A DNA stretch of 64,000 bases from an uncultured Planctomycetaceae bacterium. Its GTDB lineage: Bacteria; Planctomycetota; Planctomycetia; Planctomycetales; Planctomycetaceae. The notes beneath the pieces were generated by a model. That model was not told the DNA's origin. It worked only from the letters and a program-made list of their open reading frames with translations, and ran no database searches. The position numbers and the translations under genes were made by a program. The DNA is taken from NCBI GenBank assembly GCA_937916515.1, contig CALFSX010000212.1, positions 44,569 to 108,568 on the forward strand. Direction: 5' to 3'. Of the stretch, positions 1-9,105 are shown one piece after another; positions within the stretch are counted from its first letter, which is position 1; every line of letters begins with the position of its first letter.

Positions 1-463
1 TTGGTTCGCCGTCTTCAGCGAACACTCGCAAACGTGGGCGCATCAGTTATCCCTTCCCAATGCATCAAATCTACCGTATTCCATGTTGCAGAATTGAATT
101 CTCACAGCGTGTTAAACGGTCGTCAGTACTTTGTCGTGGATTGTTGTATCGGCTGGGGGAAGGCGGTGGCTTCATACTAAATTCGGATTGTATCGGTTAG
201 GCGATTTGCGGTGACTTGCCGGAGATTTCAGCCGAGCGCCCAACAGCTGTGTCGAATTCTGCCACTTGCAGTCCGATGTGTGACTAGTCGAATATGGCTG
301 CATATGAAGCCTGCCTTCGGAAACTGTCAAACCCCGGACGCCAAGTGCCGATTGTTCTTAAAGTAGCGGCGTCCGCGAACGTAATCGCGTTGCGCAGATT
401 CCGCCGACATGCGAACCACGGAGCGGTTCGACCAGAGTTCAAGTGCAATTCGGGGTTCAAGCT
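1..463. other. Upstream region with no recognised gene
   Basis: No convincing coding sequence, RNA gene or repeat was found here. Short open frames exist, but their translations look like random composition. The right end is the 5' region of the secreted membrane protein that begins at 464. No clear promoter boxes could be assigned. Confidence 0.5.
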
Positions 464-2419
464 ATGGATCGGCTTCTAAAATTATCGCTCATGCTTACAG
501 CACTTGTGCTGGCAGGCAATGCCGACGCTCAGGACGCCGCTTTGTACACTGTGGCAGGCGATGTTCCTAAGGCTGAAACGATTCCCTTTGATCCAGTCAG
601 CCACGTGTACGTCCTGGATCTTATAGAACACAGCGGATTAGTCGCACCGGAAGGCAACGCACTTATTCTTCGAGGTAATCCGCTGCAGGCCGTCTTCAGC
701 GATAACCTGCGTCCTCAGATGACGGGACGTGGTTCCAGATTAATGCCTGGCGATGTGGTTGTATTCAGGTCGCTTACTTCGGAACCGATGGGTGCGAATA
801 ATCTTGTGATGGTCACAGACGGTGTCCCTCAGGTCATTCCTTTAAACGCAGACGATACGGTGCTTTTGAGAGATGTGACCTATCAGTTTCCGGAGCATCT
901 TTATGACTTCAGTGTAACTCAGACAACCTTCGGTTCGGCTCGTGCAGTAGCAAAGGCGCCGAATGACCGATTGTTGCACGGGGACGTGATTCAGGTTCGC
1001 AGTCGTACCAGTTCGAATGAGCCGCGAATCTCCAGTGTTTCGCATTCATCAAATAGCTACGGTTTTCCAGATTCGGCTGGATCATTGACTGGCTCAACTG
1101 AAACAGTTCCTGCCAAAACTGCGTCGTTGAACAGCGAAAGCGTGTTGACGATTCCGGCCTATTCAAATGATGTACCATCTGAATCTTCGAATAACTTGCT
1201 TGAGCTTCCGACAGTTGGTGAAATGGAATTGTTGCCAGCCGGTTCGGCGGTCGCATCAAGCACTCTACCTACAAATAACAAAGACCCATTCCAGCAGGTT
1301 TCTTTTCCGGGCGATGCCAGTGATGATTCGTTTGTGATTCTGGACAGTGCTGACGAAGCCGTTCAGGAAGCCAGTACGGGAGCCGCATTGTGGAATGGAG
1401 TCTTCATATTGGGGTTGGTGTTTGCGTTGGGGCTGATTGCCGTCGGTTGGGTGAAGACTCAAAACGAACGGAAGGCTGAGCAGGAACTTGCCGCCAAGGC
1501 CCGAGCAACAAAGCTGGCGAATAGTAAAATTCGTGAACAGGATGCTCCGGTGGTGCGGCGCAACGAAACCCCGTTGCCGCCTCCCCAAAAACGTCACACT
1601 GAAGTCGCATCTCCTCTCGTTTCAAACGCGTCTGAGTCAAAGAACAAGCCTCTGGAACACTTGGTATTGGGCGCTGAAGAGTCTCCGATTCTGTCCACTG
1701 GTGGTGCTGAGTTTAATAAGTCTCAAGATGTTCCAGTTTCGTTGAAGTCAGAAGATTTGCTCACTGCACAGCTTTTGTCGGCAACCGCAGTTCAGTTTTC
1801 TGAAGTACCAGAAACGGCTGATTCTGACAGCCAGTCTGTCCGTCCAGCCAAAGCGTTGGTGAACGAACATGAATGGTTTGGAGGCGAATGGTTGAAGTCA
1901 GAAACAGCAACAATTCCGGGGTCCATCGTTGTTGAAGGCAACCGTGAGGTTGTTGTTGGAGCAGCGGACTTGTCGGAGGTTGCAGCGCAAGTGGATGAAG
2001 TTGATTCGACAGCGGTTTCTGCAGACATTGCTGCCACTGATACTGAAACTGTTGCCGAAACTGAACTTCAGCTTCCTCCCTCTGAATGCTGGAGCGATCT
2101 GGACGACTTGCTGCAGAACCGCTTACCAATGCAGTTGCTGCAGGCTGACCTGCCTCTGAAGATCACGTTGTTCGGTAAGCCGACTGGTCCGCAGCGTCTA
2201 AGAATTGATAGTGCTCATACGCAAATTGCTCCGCCACACATGTCTATGTGGGCAAAAAGTTCCAAACGGGCTCAACCAGTGGCAGCGGCAACCAAGTCGG
2301 TTACACCTGCGAAAGAGAGTGTCGTCGCATCCAGGCGGACTTCGATCGATAGCGGGGCGTCGGACGCCAACCGGTTTGACCGGGCTTTGAATTTTCTTGA
2401 GGAGCAGGCGGACACATGA
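464..2419 (+). CDS. Secreted/transmembrane protein with two SLBB-like segments
   Basis: A 651-residue protein that I cannot assign to a named family. The ATG at 464 is preferred over the upstream GTG at 443 because it opens directly on a signal peptide (MDRLLKLSLML, likely cleavage after ADA near residue 22). Two stretches in the first 190 residues resemble SLBB/polysaccharide-export beta-grasp units: one with VLDLIEHSGLV and RLMPGDVVVF, a second ending in LLHGDVIQVR. This resemblance is by eye. A Ser/Asn-rich linker follows, then one membrane helix at about residues 309-330 (VFILGLVFALGLIAVGWV). After it comes a roughly 320-residue acidic, low-complexity tail that should be cytoplasmic. The gene overlaps the following actin-like ATPase by 4 nt, so the two proteins probably work together, perhaps linking an envelope structure to a cytoplasmic ATPase. 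That function is inference. Confidence 0.75.
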   Translation: MDRLLKLSLMLTALVLAGNADAQDAALYTVAGDVPKAETIPFDPVSHVYVLDLIEHSGLVAPEGNALILRGNPLQAVFSDNLRPQMTGRGSRLMPGDVVVFRSLTSEPMGANNLVMVTDGVPQVIPLNADDTVLLRDVTYQFPEHLYDFSVTQTTFGSARAVAKAPNDRLLHGDVIQVRSRTSSNEPRISSVSHSSNSYGFPDSAGSLTGSTETVPAKTASLNSESVLTIPAYSNDVPSESSNNLLELPTVGEMELLPAGSAVASSTLPTNNKDPFQQVSFPGDASDDSFVILDSADEAVQEASTGAALWNGVFILGLVFALGLIAVGWVKTQNERKAEQELAAKARATKLANSKIREQDAPVVRRNETPLPPPQKRHTEVASPLVSNASESKNKPLEHLVLGAEESPILSTGGAEFNKSQDVPVSLKSEDLLTAQLLSATAVQFSEVPETADSDSQSVRPAKALVNEHEWFGGEWLKSETATIPGSIVVEGNREVVVGAADLSEVAAQVDEVDSTAVSADIAATDTETVAETELQLPPSECWSDLDDLLQNRLPMQLLQADLPLKITLFGKPTGPQRLRIDSAHTQIAPPHMSMWAKSSKRAQPVAAATKSVTPAKESVVASRRTSIDSGASDANRFDRALNFLEEQADT

Positions 2420-3459
2420 TTACTGCCATTGATTTTGGGTGTCACGAAATTCGGTCCGCCTTTCGCAGTCCGAAAGATGACAAGATTGTGAATCTTTATA
2501 CGGAGCGAGCCGAATATGCTGTGCTGCCTGCTGAAGATCGCTATCGACAGATTCTTGCCGACAAAAAAATCCCCTACGCTGAGTGCGAACAGAGCCTTGT
2601 TGTGTTTGGCAATCGTGCTGAACAGGTGCGTTGGCTAAGTCGAAAACCGTGCGCTCCGTTATTCGCGGACGGTAAGATTCCGACGGTAGACGCACCAGCT
2701 CGGCAGATTTTAAGCGTCCTGACAAAGGCGATTCTGCCTCCATTGAAGCCAGAAAACGGCAGTCAGTTTTGTTGCTTTAGTGCTCCCGGAAATCGAAGCA
2801 ACGCAGGGAATTCTGAGTTCCTGTCTCGCCTGATTCGGATGCACGGTTACATTCCGGTGGAATGTTCAGCTGGTCATGCTGTAACTCTGGCAACCGGAAA
2901 CGAAACCCGGTTTTCAGGTATTACGATTTTGATCGGTGCCGATTCTTCTCAGGTTAGTATTTCTCGATTCGGTCGCGAGCTGGCCAGCGAGTCTATTAAT
3001 GTTGGCGCGAACTGGATCGACAACGAGCTGGCTGAACAATTCAAGCTGCGGACATGGGACGAATCGGGCGAATGCTATCCTGACTTTTCAGCGATTCGGG
3101 AGTGGAAGCATGACCCGAAAATTCACCTGCGCAATGGCTTTAGTGAGCAGGAAAAATCGCTGTCACGGCTTTACGGGGTTGTACTCACTCGTGTTGCACG
3201 TTGCCTGAAGGGGCTGCTGCAATCAAGTTCCGCTCTGAAGGCTTCGAAAGAACGTTTGACGGTCGTTTGTGCTGGTGGTGCAACGCAGGTTGGCGGTTTT
3301 GCGGCAGCGCTCACTGAGCGATTTGTCGAACAGGATATTGCCGGAAACATGGTGTCTGTTCGTATTGCCAACGACCCGGTGACAGCCGTTGTGCGAGGTC
3401 TGTTGATTCAGGGTGAGCTGGAACAACGACGTGTTTCCGATTCGTCGGTCGCCGCGTAG
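2416..3459 (+). CDS. Actin-like ATPase (MreB/PilM/Hsp70 fold), divergent
   Basis: A 347-residue protein with the layout of the actin-like ATPase superfamily. A phosphate-1-like strand lies at the N terminus (AIDFGCHEIRSAF, residues 4-16). A phosphate-2-like loop lies near 171-182 (IGADSSQVSISRFG), and an adenosine-type Gly motif near 283 (CAGGATQVGGF). MreB normally has DLGTANT and VDIGGGTT, so this is clearly divergent: the second loop lacks the usual GGG. It could be an MreB paralogue, a PilM-like scaffold, or an inactive binder. The ATG overlaps the stop codon of the SLBB-like membrane protein (ATGA at 2416-2419), so the pair is probably translationally coupled. No pilus or rod-complex genes lie next to it. 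Confidence 0.7.
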   Translation: MITAIDFGCHEIRSAFRSPKDDKIVNLYTERAEYAVLPAEDRYRQILADKKIPYAECEQSLVVFGNRAEQVRWLSRKPCAPLFADGKIPTVDAPARQILSVLTKAILPPLKPENGSQFCCFSAPGNRSNAGNSEFLSRLIRMHGYIPVECSAGHAVTLATGNETRFSGITILIGADSSQVSISRFGRELASESINVGANWIDNELAEQFKLRTWDESGECYPDFSAIREWKHDPKIHLRNGFSEQEKSLSRLYGVVLTRVARCLKGLLQSSSALKASKERLTVVCAGGATQVGGFAAALTERFVEQDIAGNMVSVRIANDPVTAVVRGLLIQGELEQRRVSDSSVAA

Positions 3460-3542
3460 GTTGAAGCTGGCTGCCGTTAGTGTGGGTGGCCCTGTTTATT
3501 AGCGTTGCGAGCTTCTGTTGCCTGGCTATGGTTGTCGCGTGA

Positions 3543-4727
3543 CTACATTCGATCCATGTAGCGGATGAATTCGACTTCCAGTCGGCTGATGTCTCCGAAC
3601 GCAGCCTGAAAGTCTTCCAGGCGTTCTCTGCCAGAGTAGGGGGCCATCGGGTCTCGCTTGCCGATTTGTTGCAGGTAATTGACGAAATTCTGTCGACGCG
3701 AGGCGTTTTCCATCAGGAAAAATGCGAACGCCCATGATTCGCTGTAGGAATTCAGCGTGTTCTGATGAAAGTATTCGTCCGACGCTACCAGCATTGCCAG
3801 GTTGCCGACTTTCCGAGATGGGCGATGGCGTTGTTCAAACCAGATGGCTCGTTCATTGTTTATTCGCTCAGAAATCAGTTGGCGACCTTTCGTGGTTCTC
3901 ATGCCACTTGGTTCAAGAACTGTCGCCAGGCCTTCGACAACCCAGATTGGCGTGCGTCCCAGGCGTGAATGGATTCCAATATTGTATCCCACCTGGTGAG
4001 TTGTTTCGTGAATGATTGTACTGGCTGTTTCGCCCGTGATTTGATTTGACGCTGCTATAGCGTTCAGGTTTTGGCTGGAGCGGTTCGGTTTGAGATCTCG
4101 CTGCGATGTAAATACAAGGTTCGGATCGTCGAACAACGCGACGCGATTTGTGTTGAGCGAATAGTAGCCCATCAGGGTCGCGGAAGGTGTGATGCCGTCG
4201 CTAACACAGTATTCTGCGAACTCACGTTGCGACCCAAAAACGACTGCAACCAATGGAACTTCCGGTGCATTCACTTTGAAACCGCGAACGCGATAGAATT
4301 GCTCTACGTCGCGATAGATGGACTCAAACAGCTTTGCGTATTTTCCTGCATTGCCGTTGGGGGCACACACCAGATAGCGAGCGGTACCGACGACTTCATA
4401 GCCGTTTGAAAACTCTTCGCGCAGTTGCTGGCGAAAGGCACTGGTTTCCAGCGGCTGGAAGTGTGCTGAAATTTTGTCCAGGCTCTTAAGCGAGCTTACA
4501 TCCAGATGGATCAGTTGCCCCTGGCGGTCCATTAACGAACAGTTTGATCGCGTCAAAGCGACGACTTTACCTTCGTAAGTCTGCTGACCGTCGGTGACTC
4601 TAATCAAGCCGGCAGCATGTGCGTTTTTGCTGGTCGCAATACAGCCCATGCAAAGAATGAAGGCGGTTGCGACTCTTAGTAAAGACGACAGCGCGGAATT
4701 GCTGGTCGCTTGTTCTTGATGTTGCAT
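3543..4727 (-). CDS. DUF1570 family secreted putative metallopeptidase
   Basis: A 394-residue protein. I take the start at 4727 because the sequence from there begins with a short polar stretch and a hydrophobic signal segment (LLRVATAFILCMGCIA, then NAHA). An upstream in-frame ATG at 4889 would add 54 unlikely residues. The mature part opens with a small beta-rich region (GQQTYEGKVVALTRSNC). The diagnostic motif is HETTHQVGYN near residues 238-247, an HExxH-type zinc site followed by WVVEGLATVLE, as in DUF1570 proteins of Planctomycetota and in gluzincin-like peptidases. The substrate is unknown. The protein is likely periplasmic or exported. It stands alone, with the kinase upstream on the same strand separated by about 255 nt. 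Confidence 0.8.
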   Translation of the reverse strand: MQHQEQATSNSALSSLLRVATAFILCMGCIATSKNAHAAGLIRVTDGQQTYEGKVVALTRSNCSLMDRQGQLIHLDVSSLKSLDKISAHFQPLETSAFRQQLREEFSNGYEVVGTARYLVCAPNGNAGKYAKLFESIYRDVEQFYRVRGFKVNAPEVPLVAVVFGSQREFAEYCVSDGITPSATLMGYYSLNTNRVALFDDPNLVFTSQRDLKPNRSSQNLNAIAASNQITGETASTIIHETTHQVGYNIGIHSRLGRTPIWVVEGLATVLEPSGMRTTKGRQLISERINNERAIWFEQRHRPSRKVGNLAMLVASDEYFHQNTLNSYSESWAFAFFLMENASRRQNFVNYLQQIGKRDPMAPYSGRERLEDFQAAFGDISRLEVEFIRYMDRM

Positions 4728-4982
4728 GATTTTCGGATTGGTCTGGTGCGAATTTTGAGGCCAGTCCGGGAGCTTATGAGGAGGTAGATTAAGACTAGGT
4801 CGCGACAGCAAGCATGTGGGCTGCAATTTGAATTGCAGCAATCCAGAATCGATCTGGCTGCGCGATTGGGCAGACCGTGCGGGCATCATATTTGATGCAA
4901 CCGCTACGATCGTTGCATGTCTGTCATTGCTCGGACGTTTGACTTCGGAGCAGGCCGAGAGTTTGTCAAGCCGAACGAGTTT

Positions 4983-6554
4983 CTACCACAGATCCGACAG
5001 GTGCTGCAGTGTCGTTTTGCACCAGTCTGTAAATCCGAATTCGGCGACTCCGACGACTGCTGCGATTGCCAAAGTGCTGAGAAACAGAACGGTGGCCAGC
5101 AGGATTCGCCGTCGTGATGCGCGTTTGTCCAGTGTGACGAATTCGTCTGTCGGGCGCGGAGTAGTGTCTGCATTGTTCGATGTTGCAACAACGCTGAGTG
5201 CTTTTCTGCGGTGCTTAAGAAAAGCGGGGTTCATAACGTCGTGCACGCCGTGGGCTTCGTCTAGCTTCTCCAGAAACTGTTCGAATTCTGAGGAATACTC
5301 CGCTTGTGGCGCCGTTGCTGTCTGTCGATCTTTGGCAAATCCAGTGGGCGATGCAGCGGTTTGGGTTTCTGCTGCTCGAATGGAATCGGTTGGAGTTTCC
5401 GCCGATGTTTCACGCTGCGATGGTTGGATTCGCTGCAGCTTTCTTGCTCGCAATGCATCTTCGCTGCTGGCAATCATGGCGGCTGGCTGATCATAAGTTG
5501 AATCATCAACTGCTGTATCCAGCCAGCCTTGCAGAGCATCGGCAACTTCGCCTGCCGTTTGAATTCGTTTTGATCGTTGTTTGACCAACATCTTCTGCAG
5601 CAGGTTGTAAAGTGGCTCCGGAATGTCGCTTCGGATGGTTCTGAGATCCTGAGGATCTTTGGTTTGGTGAGCCAGAATTCGCTGCGGAAGCGTGCAGTCG
5701 ACGAAAGGTGGCCGACCGGTCAGGATGTAGTAAAGAGTGCATCCCAGGGCGTAAATGTCAGCTCGAGAGTCAGCTCGATGACTGTCGACGGCTTGTTCTG
5801 GAGCCAGGTAATCTGCCGTACCGAGCACGCGTTCGTTGAAGTCGCGCGTCAGGTTTTCATCACCTGCGTTTTCTGCGATTCCTGCCAGTCCCAGATCCAG
5901 AAGTTTGATAGTGCCGTCGGTTGTTTCGAACAGATTGCCAGGTTTTACGTCTCGATGAATCAGGCCCTGACTGTGAGCGTATTCAAGTCCTTTAGCCGCC
6001 TGCTGAATCACCTCGGCAGCCTTTCGAATGCTTAAAGGGCCATCCACGGCGACCTTGTTATACAGGTCTGAACCTTCAAGCAGTTCCATCGACATGAAAT
6101 GTACGTGGGATTGTTCATCGTCGTTGCTAAGTATTTCGTAAACGCGAATCACGTTTTTGTGATTCAGCAATGATGCCAATCTTGCTTCGCGCAGAAAACG
6201 CGGTAGGTAAGACGCATCGCTGGCGTCAGCTTTGGAAGGTGGTAAAACCTTCAGAGCGTGGATGTCGCCGGTTTCTGAATGCTGCGCCACATATAGAGTG
6301 CTCATTCCGCCCTTGGCCAGATGTCGCAGCAGTTTATATGGGCCGAGAAAGAAGCCTCTGTGTTTTCCCTGCAGCAACTTTCCCGCCTGCCATTCAGTAA
6401 GCAGACATTGTTCAACCAGAACGTTGGAAAAATCGAGTGCCGAGCCGGAACGTGATGGAAACCGAGCCAGCATCGAACGGATCGTCTGCTCACTCAACAG
6501 GCCGCTGGCAGCCAGTAGATTGCAGAATGTCTTGTTGGCCTGAAGTATTTCCAT
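4983..6554 (-). CDS. Membrane-anchored Hanks-type serine/threonine protein kinase
   Basis: A 523-residue kinase. Residues 1-70 form an N-terminal extension typical of planctomycete kinases (SGLLSEQ ... LLTEWQAGKLLQG). The catalytic domain spans about 73-345. It has a glycine loop (LAKGGMSTLYVA, 79-90), the ATP-binding lysine K102 (ALKVL), HRDVKPGN at 200-207, DLG in place of DFG at 220-222, and APE at 251-253. All catalytic residues are present, so it should be active. A linker of about 130 residues rich in Ala, Thr and Glu leads to a single membrane helix at about 484-506 (ILLATVLFLSTLAIAAVVGV). Only about 15 residues follow, so there is no sensor domain outside the membrane. The substrate is unknown. 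Confidence 0.93.
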   Translation of the reverse strand: MEILQANKTFCNLLAASGLLSEQTIRSMLARFPSRSGSALDFSNVLVEQCLLTEWQAGKLLQGKHRGFFLGPYKLLRHLAKGGMSTLYVAQHSETGDIHALKVLPPSKADASDASYLPRFLREARLASLLNHKNVIRVYEILSNDDEQSHVHFMSMELLEGSDLYNKVAVDGPLSIRKAAEVIQQAAKGLEYAHSQGLIHRDVKPGNLFETTDGTIKLLDLGLAGIAENAGDENLTRDFNERVLGTADYLAPEQAVDSHRADSRADIYALGCTLYYILTGRPPFVDCTLPQRILAHQTKDPQDLRTIRSDIPEPLYNLLQKMLVKQRSKRIQTAGEVADALQGWLDTAVDDSTYDQPAAMIASSEDALRARKLQRIQPSQRETSAETPTDSIRAAETQTAASPTGFAKDRQTATAPQAEYSSEFEQFLEKLDEAHGVHDVMNPAFLKHRRKALSVVATSNNADTTPRPTDEFVTLDKRASRRRILLATVLFLSTLAIAAVVGVAEFGFTDWCKTTLQHLSDLW

Positions 6555-7021
6555 TGGAACCGAAAAGGCAGATCAGTTTGGCGAGTCACGAATAATTCGC
6601 AGGAAAGTTTGTACCGATCACTCAAAAGAGGGCGCCGTGCTAAGATATAATCATTGTTGCGTTGACAGGCCATCCATTCTCGAATTCACAGGATTTTTTG
6701 GCGGTTTTGCGGGTCCCTAACGAATTTTGAACCACGCTCGGCAGGTTTTGTCGATGAGGGGCGGTGGCGGCGTCTGTCGCCGAATTCCGGGGGCGGGCTG
6801 CTAATTGGTGGATGTTCGTAAAGTGGTACTTTTACGAAAGTCCTTGAAGTCATAGGTTGGTGAATCGCAGCGAGCTGGTTTCGGCAGTGTCTGCGTTCAC
6901 GTAAAAGTTGTGTGCTTGCGGCAGCAATGTGTTTACGGGCGGAGCTTCCACGTAGTTTGCTGTGCTGGCAGTTTTTCTGTGCTGGCAGGGCGGTGAAGGG
7001 CAGAGCCTGGTTGGGTTGATT
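6555..7021. other. Divergent intergenic region
   Basis: 467 bases between the kinase on the minus strand and the thioredoxin-like membrane protein on the plus strand. It should carry both promoters. A TTGACA occurs near 6663, but no well-spaced -10 box accompanies it. A short inverted repeat (TTCGTAAA / TTTACGAA, about 6816-6839) is visible. No gene was recognised. An in-frame ATG at 6962 would extend the next protein by 20 residues that do not look native. Confidence 0.45.
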
Positions 7022-7576
7022 ATGTCAGAACATGTTTCAACTAGATGGGTTAACTCAAACGTTGCGATGGCGTTTTTGTTGATGGGAGCGTTGCTGTCCT
7101 GTCTGATTTTTGCAGATCGCTGGACTACTCTTCCGATTAACTTTCCGAGTGCCTGGTACCGATCGCGAAACTTTCATGTTCTGCTTTGTGTTTGTTTCTA
7201 CGTCGGGTCCTGGTTGGCATTTCGTCACGCAAAATCGAACGTGGAGATTCAGGATGCAACACACCCCGTGTTTCAGTCGGTGAAACTTTACACTCGAGAA
7301 TCTTGCCACTTGTGCGAACAGGCGTTGACGGTGCTCAGCGACTTTGCGGACGTGATGCCAGAAATCATCCTTGTTGATCTGGATGAAAATCCAGAGTTTC
7401 TGGAACGTTACTCGATGCACGTGCCCGTCGTTGAAATTGACGGCCGAGTTCGATTCAGGGGTGTGGTGAGCCGAGTCTTGCTGCGGCGGATGATTGAATC
7501 GAGACAACGACAGCTTCATGTTTCGGCTGTGGTTCAACACTTGCCCGCAAGAAAATCAGAAGGGCAGGGTGGATGA
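7022..7576 (+). CDS. Membrane protein with C-terminal glutaredoxin-like (DUF836-type) domain
   Basis: A 184-residue protein. Two membrane segments lie at about residues 14-30 and 52-68. A thioredoxin-fold domain follows with a CxxC site (YTRESCHLCEQA, C95 and C98). The cis-proline region is HVPVVEIDG, as in the glutaredoxin-like DUF836 family. The start at 7022 (MSEHVS) is preferred to 6962, because the intervening residues look like translated noncoding sequence. The 3' end overlaps the DUF2064 gene by 4 nt (ATGA), so the two are probably coupled. The role is presumably thiol-disulfide exchange at the membrane. No partner such as DsbD or a cytochrome maturation gene is nearby. Confidence 0.8.
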   Translation: MSEHVSTRWVNSNVAMAFLLMGALLSCLIFADRWTTLPINFPSAWYRSRNFHVLLCVCFYVGSWLAFRHAKSNVEIQDATHPVFQSVKLYTRESCHLCEQALTVLSDFADVMPEIILVDLDENPEFLERYSMHVPVVEIDGRVRFRGVVSRVLLRRMIESRQRQLHVSAVVQHLPARKSEGQGG

Positions 7577-8268
7577 ATCTACTGGGAATGTTTGCTCGGC
7601 AACCTGTTGCCGGACAAACGAAGACTCGACTGGCCGCCAGTATCGGCGACGAGGCAACTGTCGCATTGTATTCCGGATTTGTTGAAGATCTGCTGCAGCG
7701 TTGTCCTGGAATTGCTGACAGCTTTGTTGCTGCGGTGATTCCCGCGACGCGTGATTCAGAGCTATGGTTTCGTGCTCGCCTGCCTGCTGAATCCGGTCTT
7801 GTCTTTCAGCCGGAGGGGGATCTTGGTGAAAAGATTGACTGGTTTTTTCAGTACGCACATCAGCTGAAGGCTGACAGGACGATTTTGATTGGATCTGACA
7901 GCCCGGATCTTCCGTCGGAAGTGATTCGTCAGGCGTTTGAGCGGTTGCAGAATTGTGATCTTGTAGTGGTGCCGGCAACCGACGGGGGATTTGTTCTGGC
8001 GGGGCTGCGAACACCGGTTTCTGGCCTGTTTTCGGATGTTTGCTGGAGTTCAGGTCGCACACTTCTGGACGTTCTGGCGCGGTCGCAGACGATCGGCTTG
8101 AGAGCTGATGTGCTGCGTCCCTGGTATGATATTGATACTGTGCAGAATCTAGGTGCGTTCATCGCTTTGCAGGAACATCGTGGATCAGAAGCAGCCGCTT
8201 GTCCTTGTACAAACGCTGCCATAAAGCAGTTCGAAGGTGAGATTTTGGCGGGATTAAGCAAATCCTGA
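7573..8268 (+). CDS. DUF2064 / TIGR04282-type glycosyltransferase-like protein
   Basis: A 231-residue GT-A fold protein of the DUF2064 family. Motifs include the N-terminal FARQPVAGQTKTRLA (with the usual PVAGxxKTRL), the central ILIGSDSPDLP, and VVVPATDGGFVLAGL, followed by WYDIDT near the C terminus. TIGR04282 members are named after arsenosugar biosynthesis clusters, but no arsM or arsS-like gene adjoins this one. The narrow arsenosugar name is therefore not supported by context. The family is related to nucleotidyltransferases such as CofC/MobA, so the true donor and acceptor are open. It is translationally coupled to the preceding redox membrane protein. Confidence 0.85.
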   Translation: MNLLGMFARQPVAGQTKTRLAASIGDEATVALYSGFVEDLLQRCPGIADSFVAAVIPATRDSELWFRARLPAESGLVFQPEGDLGEKIDWFFQYAHQLKADRTILIGSDSPDLPSEVIRQAFERLQNCDLVVVPATDGGFVLAGLRTPVSGLFSDVCWSSGRTLLDVLARSQTIGLRADVLRPWYDIDTVQNLGAFIALQEHRGSEAAACPCTNAAIKQFEGEILAGLSKS

Positions 8269-8506
8269 GTTTTTGTAGCTCAATCCGACTGGGCGTTTAG
8301 TGGTTCGTTAGACTTATGAATACTTCGGTAAGTGTAGGTTGGCGACCGCTGTTGAAAGCTTTTCTGGTGAGTGGTTTGGCGGTTGCTTCGCTTTTATGGT
8401 GCCCCGGACTTCTGCCGAGTTCAGGACAATCTATACTGCTGAATATTCAGGACCAGCTGGCAGACTGGTCAGTAAGTGAAGTAAAAATTCAAGGCACAAT
8501 TGAACT

Positions 8507-8977
8507 ATGTCTCCCAAAGAAATTGACCTGTCTGGTTCTCGCGTTCTAATCGCTGACGACAATGAGCAGAATCGTGAATTGCTTGATGCATATCTGGCTG
8601 ATGAAAACTATGAAATTCTGATGGCAAACGATGGTCAGGAGACCATGGATGCTATCGAGGCCAATCAGCCGGATCTGATTCTTCTGGACATTATGATGCC
8701 CAGAATGAGCGGCTATGAAGTGTGCGAGAAAATCAAAAGCGATCCAGAGAAACAGAATATCCCCGTTTTGATGGTTACCGCATTGAACGAAATGGGTGAC
8801 ATCGAAAAGGCAGTGAAGGCTGGTTGTGACGACTTCCTGACCAAGCCTGTTAATCAACTGGAATTGAAAACTCGCGTTCGCTCTTTGCTGCGTGTTCGGC
8901 ATCTGGCCAACGAACGAGACCGTTTGTTGGCGTACCTGGAAGAAATGGAACAGCAGGTACTGCAGATGAAAGGCTGA
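8507..8977 (+). CDS. Single-domain response regulator (CheY/PleD-like receiver)
   Basis: A 156-residue protein consisting of one receiver domain plus a short coiled tail. The acidic pocket is D17-D18 (LIADDNEQN), the phosphoacceptor is D61 (LILLDIMMPRMSGYE), and the switch and lysine residues are T91 and K113 (FLTKPV). The last 30 residues (VRHLANERDRLLAYLEEMEQQ) form a probable helix. This tail is common in receivers cut from hybrid kinases or PleD-like proteins. There is no output domain and no histidine kinase beside it. The only histidine kinase in the window lies at 33395-35014, so pairing is unknown. Confidence 0.92.
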   Translation: MSPKEIDLSGSRVLIADDNEQNRELLDAYLADENYEILMANDGQETMDAIEANQPDLILLDIMMPRMSGYEVCEKIKSDPEKQNIPVLMVTALNEMGDIEKAVKAGCDDFLTKPVNQLELKTRVRSLLRVRHLANERDRLLAYLEEMEQQVLQMKG

Positions 8978-9105
8978 TGTTGATGCTGGCGTAGCTTTTG
9001 AATGAACGATTGAGTGTTCGTTCAACTGGATTCTTTTGATTACAACCGTGGTTTGCGTGTTCATTCCCTTTTATGACTGCGGTGACGCAGACTTAGTTGA
9101 ATTGT

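Noticed and set aside
3480..3540. Weak similarity (GTGGGTGGCCC-like) between this gap and 18417-18440
   Set aside because: Only a short shared core; too little to call a repeat family.
8316..8549. Possible 77-residue small exported protein upstream of the response regulator
   Set aside because: It has a hydrophobic N terminus but overlaps the start of the receiver-domain gene by 43 bp, has no ribosome site, and its C-terminal part is merely that gene in another frame.
9003..9024. Weak hairpin TGAACGA/TCGTTCA after the response regulator
   Set aside because: Seven base pairs and only a loose T-rich stretch; not enough to call a terminator.
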